From: Diploptera punctata
Lineage: Eukaryota; Arthropoda; Insecta; Blattodea; Blaberidae
Assembly: GCA_030220185.1 (NCBI GenBank)
Contig: JASPKZ010003845.1
Span: forward strand, 1,187,501-1,251,500
Direction of reading: 5' to 3'
DNA length: 64,000 nucleotides
Shown here in pieces: positions 23,642 through 29,600 of the stretch. A program made the translations under genes and the position numbers. The notes beneath the pieces were generated by a model that was not told the DNA's origin, ran no database searches, and saw only the letters and a program-made list of their open reading frames with translations. Each line of letters begins with the position of its first letter. The stretch's first letter is position 1.

Positions 23642-26600
23642 TAATAATAATATTAATTATTATTATTATTATTATTTTAAAATTAAATGAAGCCTATAAT
23701 GCTCCTTGTTGCATATGTGTAACAGGGAATTTATCACATTACTTCCACAATAAATTAATATATACCGCGAATGCCTGAATTACAGTTATGTAACAATGTT
23801 AGAAATGAATTTGATTTCACTGCAACTAGGCTTACGCGTTGTGCAACTTTTAAGCCGTAACCAGAGTAACTTTAGGTTTTAACCGTTAAGGGTTAAGTTA
23901 ATTTAAGGTTATTAAATTTTTTGCTAGGAATTAAATTTTATGCATATTACTGTATATATATTTAAAAGTCAGTGGTTCACCCAACTCAGATCGTTGTGGA
24001 AGGGGTTCGCGAGTCGAAAAATGTTGGGAACCCCTACTGTAGACAGTCCCCGATGACGGTGAAAAAGACGGCACTTTATACTCTGTATAAAACCCTAATC
24101 CGACCGTTTCGTATATATACCCTTGTGCAGAATCATGGATGAAAGTCATCTTCATGGCTTAGAAAGAAACATTGTGTGTAAATGCTCACTGGAGAATACG
24201 ATTAAATCAGGAAAATGATGAGTTACTATAGCGAGTGTCGCAGAATAAGACATATGAAGATGGGCAATGTTAAAACTGCTTCTTCAGAAAAAAAAATCAT
24301 CTTAATAGATTTCTTGCACCTTTTTGTGAGGTTTTTATCGGGGTTTTTCTTCACCTATAAGGCAATTGTCAGCAAAACTTTAAGGCCTAAACGGTCCCTG
24401 AAATCATATGGCCATCGCAATCATCATTCATATTCATCTTAGGTTAAGCCTAGGATTAGAGACTCTCCTGGCGTACCACTATCATCATCATCACCCATCA
24501 TATCATCGGGGCAACGTAACCCCGTCTTCCAGGCGCCCCAACCTCAGAAGTGGGTTACAAGTACACCAAGCCAGGAGAGAACACCAGGAATGTCGAAAGA
24601 CAACCTGGGGCATTTGCAAAAAGAAAAGAAAAAAGAAACATACCATCACCAATATGGTTAGGCCTAATTGATTGTTTGAATGATCCCCGTTCTTCTGCAC
24701 CGGGACGTAGGTGCTTCCCTAGTGGAATGTTTCATAATCAGACTAATTTAGTTACGCTTATTTCCCTACACATGTTAGCGAGGGACATGTGGTTAGTACA
24801 TCGCATCTAAGAGGCATCTCGTAAGAAACTGAAGTATTACTGGGATGGATGAAGGTCGGTTAAATTTTGCTGAGAGGCATTTTTATTCAGATTCAGGTTA
24901 TTTTATGAGCCCGAAAATCTTCAGACTCGGAACCCAGGCTTAAAGTCCCGTCGACCCCGCCCAACACCAAGAAAGATTACGGATCCACTATACATTTTAT
25001 AAGGTAATGCACTATACTAGAAGGGTTTTGAACCCGCGACCCTCGGAACTAGAGGCAAAGAGCATAAAAACTAGAAAATCGCTGCTGACACCAATGGAAT
25101 GATGTCTAGTATTTAAGGGAGATTATTGCGAGTTTTGTTAAGTCGATTAGACTAACATGACCGGGTCACATAATACGAATGCACGATGAATTACTTCTAA
25201 AATTGATATTAGATGTCGTAATGTAGATAGAAATAGACGATCAAAAAATGATATATGGATGACGTTAAGAAAGAAATTGCCCAAACTTTAAAATAAAAGC
25301 AAAGAATAGAATACAATAGAGGGCTGTTGTGAGAGAAACCAAGATTCACTTTGGCCATGGAGCTGAGAAGAAAAAGAAGAAAGGGAACAACTATTGATAA
25401 TACCTCTACAACCCCGTGAAATGTTTAATAGGAACTCTGAAAAGCTCTTCATTTTATGAAGTTGTATTATATCTTCACGTTACGTAATTGGTTGTTTGAA
25501 CATGGCGTACTAAAAAACTAGTTGAGTAGGTTTATTTACAGGAAGTGTTGTAGATAAGAAACCAGTTTGAAAACATGAAATTACCAATAATAAAATGTAC
25601 TGTATTTACAACGATCTTGGCACTGCTGGCCTTTACTACCCTAATAAAGTTGTGAAATGACCATCGTGGTAGAAACGTCGGTTAGATTTTCACCTTCTTC
25701 TCATGTCCAATATTTGTCGTCATATCAGGTATATTGTGTAATGTTATAAAAGCACTAAAACTGAATTTTGCACTGATATTGCTTCTAAAAAAACTTCCGT
25801 GTTTTTCTCGTCTTCAAGTTTAACCTTTCACCTCACAGTGGTTTTCAACTCTTCACCTTTAAGGTTTCAGTTGCAAGTTTCAAGCAGAGATTGTAAAAAA
25901 TCAGAACTAAATTAAAGGGTGTTAAATATAAAATTGGTACCTGGTAAGTCAGTCGTCCTCAACTAAATTATTAAATAGTTCCAATATGGAGGCCTTTCGA
26001 AATCAACGTTTCATCTTCTGTATTTTAACTGGTACCAGATTCGTTTAACAAATATTTGGCGTGTGACATCTGTCTTACAAATAACCAGTGCACTGTGAAA
26101 TCTTAAATTAATTTAAGATCTGAGACTGATTGTGTGCGTATCTTTCACAGATAGCGTTCTGAATTTACGGGATAAAGATGGCTAAATCGTATGTATCATT
26201 GTCATTAAACAAAAAAGTGAAAGTGATTGAAGATAAAGAAAAGCAAACTCTCAGTACGCGAAATAATGACTAAATTTAAATGTGGAAAACCCCTAGTTTG
26301 CGAGATTTTAAAACACAATGAAAAAAAAATAACGAGTGAATGGATGCAAGGAAATGATCAATAGAAGAGCAAAAACAAATGAAGAGGTGTATTTTACAAG
26401 TCTATGATCAAAAAATCTCCAAATTTCCGGACCGATGCTCCAAAGTCAAGCTGTAGCTGTTGCTATATCCCTAGGGAATAACGATTTTAAGGCATCTTCA
26501 GGTTGGTTGTGGACAGTTTAATAAGATGACACAATGTAGTATGGAATGAAATTTGCGGGGAAATTTCGAACCAGGGAAAACTCTCTCGGTACCACTTAAA

Positions 26601-29600
26601 ATACACAAGATGAAACGTTGATTTTGAAAGGCCTCCATATTGGAACTATTTAATAATTTAGTTGAGGACGACTGACTTACCAGGTACCAATTTTATACTT
26701 AACATCTTATTACGTAACCTCAACAATGCTTTAATATGAATTTTAAAAGTGTTGATAAATTAAAGGGCTCTGGAATGTCTATATCACTAGTGTTACATTT
26801 TTTTTTCTCATGATGTTCTGACTGAGTGGATTTGGCTAAAATTTTCAATCCATATTTAACACTTACATTAACAACTGTATATGGACAGTAGGCAATGAAA
26901 ATCTTGTAATTCCATCATTAATTGAAAACCACATAACTCCAGTAGCCAGCACAGAAATTTGCGATGCGTAACCTGTTGAGAACACGGACTTCAAATGTAT
27001 TAATAACTTTACTTGTATTCTGTAGTAAAAATATGTGGCAACTATTGCTTAACAATTTTTATAATTATTTTAAAAAAGTTATTTGTTTCTCCTGTAAAAT
27101 TTATCAAAATAGAGTTACGAGTTTTTAATTGCCCACCATCGATATATCGTTCAAGGAACCTCAACTATTGAAGAGGGATAAAATATAATGTAGGATTAAC
27201 TTATTGGTACTATCGAATCCGTAGATTCAGAGCCTCGCGTACATAAACTTTTGGCTTATCTAATGGGCGCTTTCCTTGTCCTATAAGGAGTATCCATGTC
27301 CCTATTTATTTCCCTTTTCATGCCACTTGTTCTATCCATCTCAAAGGAAGCCTCTGGTAATTTAGGAATAATTTTTGCTATATTGGTTATTGACTTACCA
27401 GGATTTGTTGTTTGAGCTCATCATATGTTTACAGCTGAGATATATCTTGATACCCGAGCATATTTTACAGTCTATGAGACATAACTGTCCCTATTATATC
27501 TGGTTCCCCATAAAGATAATGTAGCTCACTGTTATGCAGTCTTCTCCATTCGCCTGTCTGTTCATTTCTCTTTGATAAAAAAAATGTTCTTAAGAACTTT
27601 ATTCTCAAATACTTATAACCTTTTCTCCTCCCTTAAAGTAAGAGCCCATGTTTCACATCCATATTATGTAACTGCGAGAATAACTTTTTTTTCTCAGTTT
27701 GTTTTAGAGAATTTGGGTCAAGAGTCCCTGTAATGCATAATAACATGCATATCCAGAATTGACTTTATGTTTAATTCCTTTATGCACCTCATTCATATCT
27801 TAATTATTGTGAAGAGGTATTTAATTTCAGCCACTTCTTTAAAATTTACATTTGTCATTAAATGTATATTTCCATTATACAGTAAAACTTGTTCAAAGCG
27901 GAATCGCAAGGGACCAATTTGTTTTTCCACATTAGACAACATTCCACATTATAAAAAATATTAACCAATCTTAAGTTATAGAGCACCGTATACGTCTTTT
28001 TATGTACCTTGGATAAATTGTAGCTTCACTGCCGTTGGAAAGTGAAGTATAGTATGTACGAGCGACTTCGATGATAACGCGCGAAAAAAACAGTCCCGTT
28101 TCGTCAGCATTAAAAATGTCTCTTAGGTGTGTATCCTGAAATTAAAGTATTGCAGTTTAGGTTTCCACTCACTAAATATACTTTCGTTCACATCCTTTGA
28201 TTTCCCGCAAATGTCATTCTACACTACATTGTGTTGTATTTTAAAACAGTCCACAACCAACCTGAAGATGCCTTGAAATCATTATTCTCTACGGATATAG
28301 CAACAGCTAGAGCTTGACTTTGGAGCATTGGTCCGGAAATTTGGAGATTTTTTTGATCGTGGACTTGTAAAACACACCTCGTTGATTTCATTTTTTTCTC
28401 TTCATTTGACCATTTCCTTGCATCCATTCATTCGTTATTTTTTTCTTTGCGTTTTAAAATTGCACAAACTTGGGTTTTTCCACAATTTAATTTAGTCATT
28501 TTTTTCCGTACTGATAGTTTGTTTTTCTTTATCTTCAATCACTTTCACTTTTTCATTTAATAACAATGATACATATGAATTAGCCATCTTTATTCCGTAA
28601 ATTCAGAATGCTACCTGTAAAAGATATGTACACAATCGGTCTCAGATCTTAAACTAATTTAAGATTTTACAGTGCACTGGTTATTTGTAAGACGGATGTC
28701 ACACGTCAAATATTTGTTAAACGAACCAGTATTTCACATAATGGGTGTGCAGTGAGGCCGAAAGAAAATTCCAGATACAGGTAGAAACTCTACTTCACCC
28801 GATGTGGGCGGCAGGAATCATAATTTATTGTTAATTCGCCTAACGGGAATTCAATGAAGTGGAAACTAATTTATTTCTTTCTCTATCTTTCCGCATTATA
28901 AACATTTTTTTCATGAATTGTGAAGAAATATCCTTCTGTTTCCATGTTGGACAGATTCCATTTTATACAAAATAAATACAAGCAAAATTACTATTATTTT
29001 GCCCGGACCAATAAATTTGTTCAAATTGGACAGATTTCCGCATTATTCACGTTCCGGATTAAACACGTTTTACTGTATAATATTTTCTGTGTGTGACCAT
29101 ATATTAGTTTTATTGATATTTACTTCCAGCTCCAAATTCTGAGTGTTTCTCATTAGAGTATAGGTGTTGTCCTTAGTATCTCCTCTCTCTCGCCTAATAA
29201 TATATCAGCATAAAATAACATCTTATTAATACGATTGAGTTCTCGCGGTTTTTCATCCTGTAAAGATTTGATGTACATAATTGAATAGTAGATGCGATAG
29301 TGCATCATTTAATTTCTGTTGTTCTCCCGAAAATTTGTCTTTAAAATTAGCGTAATTATTATAGCTGTTTATATGTCTGAAATAAGCTTTATTCTACCGG
29401 TGTTTTTAAAATGCTGTATAACAATTATCAATATATGATTGTGAGCCCTTCACTTTTATTGCCGGTGAGAGAATATTCTGGAAACATTTACTTGTGTGTT
29501 ATGAAATATGAAAGGCATATTATTAGATTTTTCAAAGGCTGATTATAGGCCTAAATGGAAATAATTAGTTAATGCTAATAGCAGATATAGATAATAATTT

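Larger units (their letters stand above)
27200..29275 (-). mobile_element. LINE family 1 copy carrying a NUMT and a Tigger element
   Basis: 3' end at 27200 (TATTGGTACTATCGAATCCG); the coding blocks continue at 27470-27879 and resume at 29078-29275 (GTGACCATATATTAG; ATTTACTTCCAGC). The two interruptions are a COX1 fragment (27344-27469) and a 1.2 kb DNA element (27880-29075). Confidence 0.82.

Noticed and set aside
26565..26600. Duplicated piece of P450 exon E1
   Set aside because: The minus strand reads CCGAGAGAGTTTTCCCTGG, much like the PREFPLV codons of E1, but the phrase falls within the Tigger-derived segment and the match is only about 30 bases. Probably chance.
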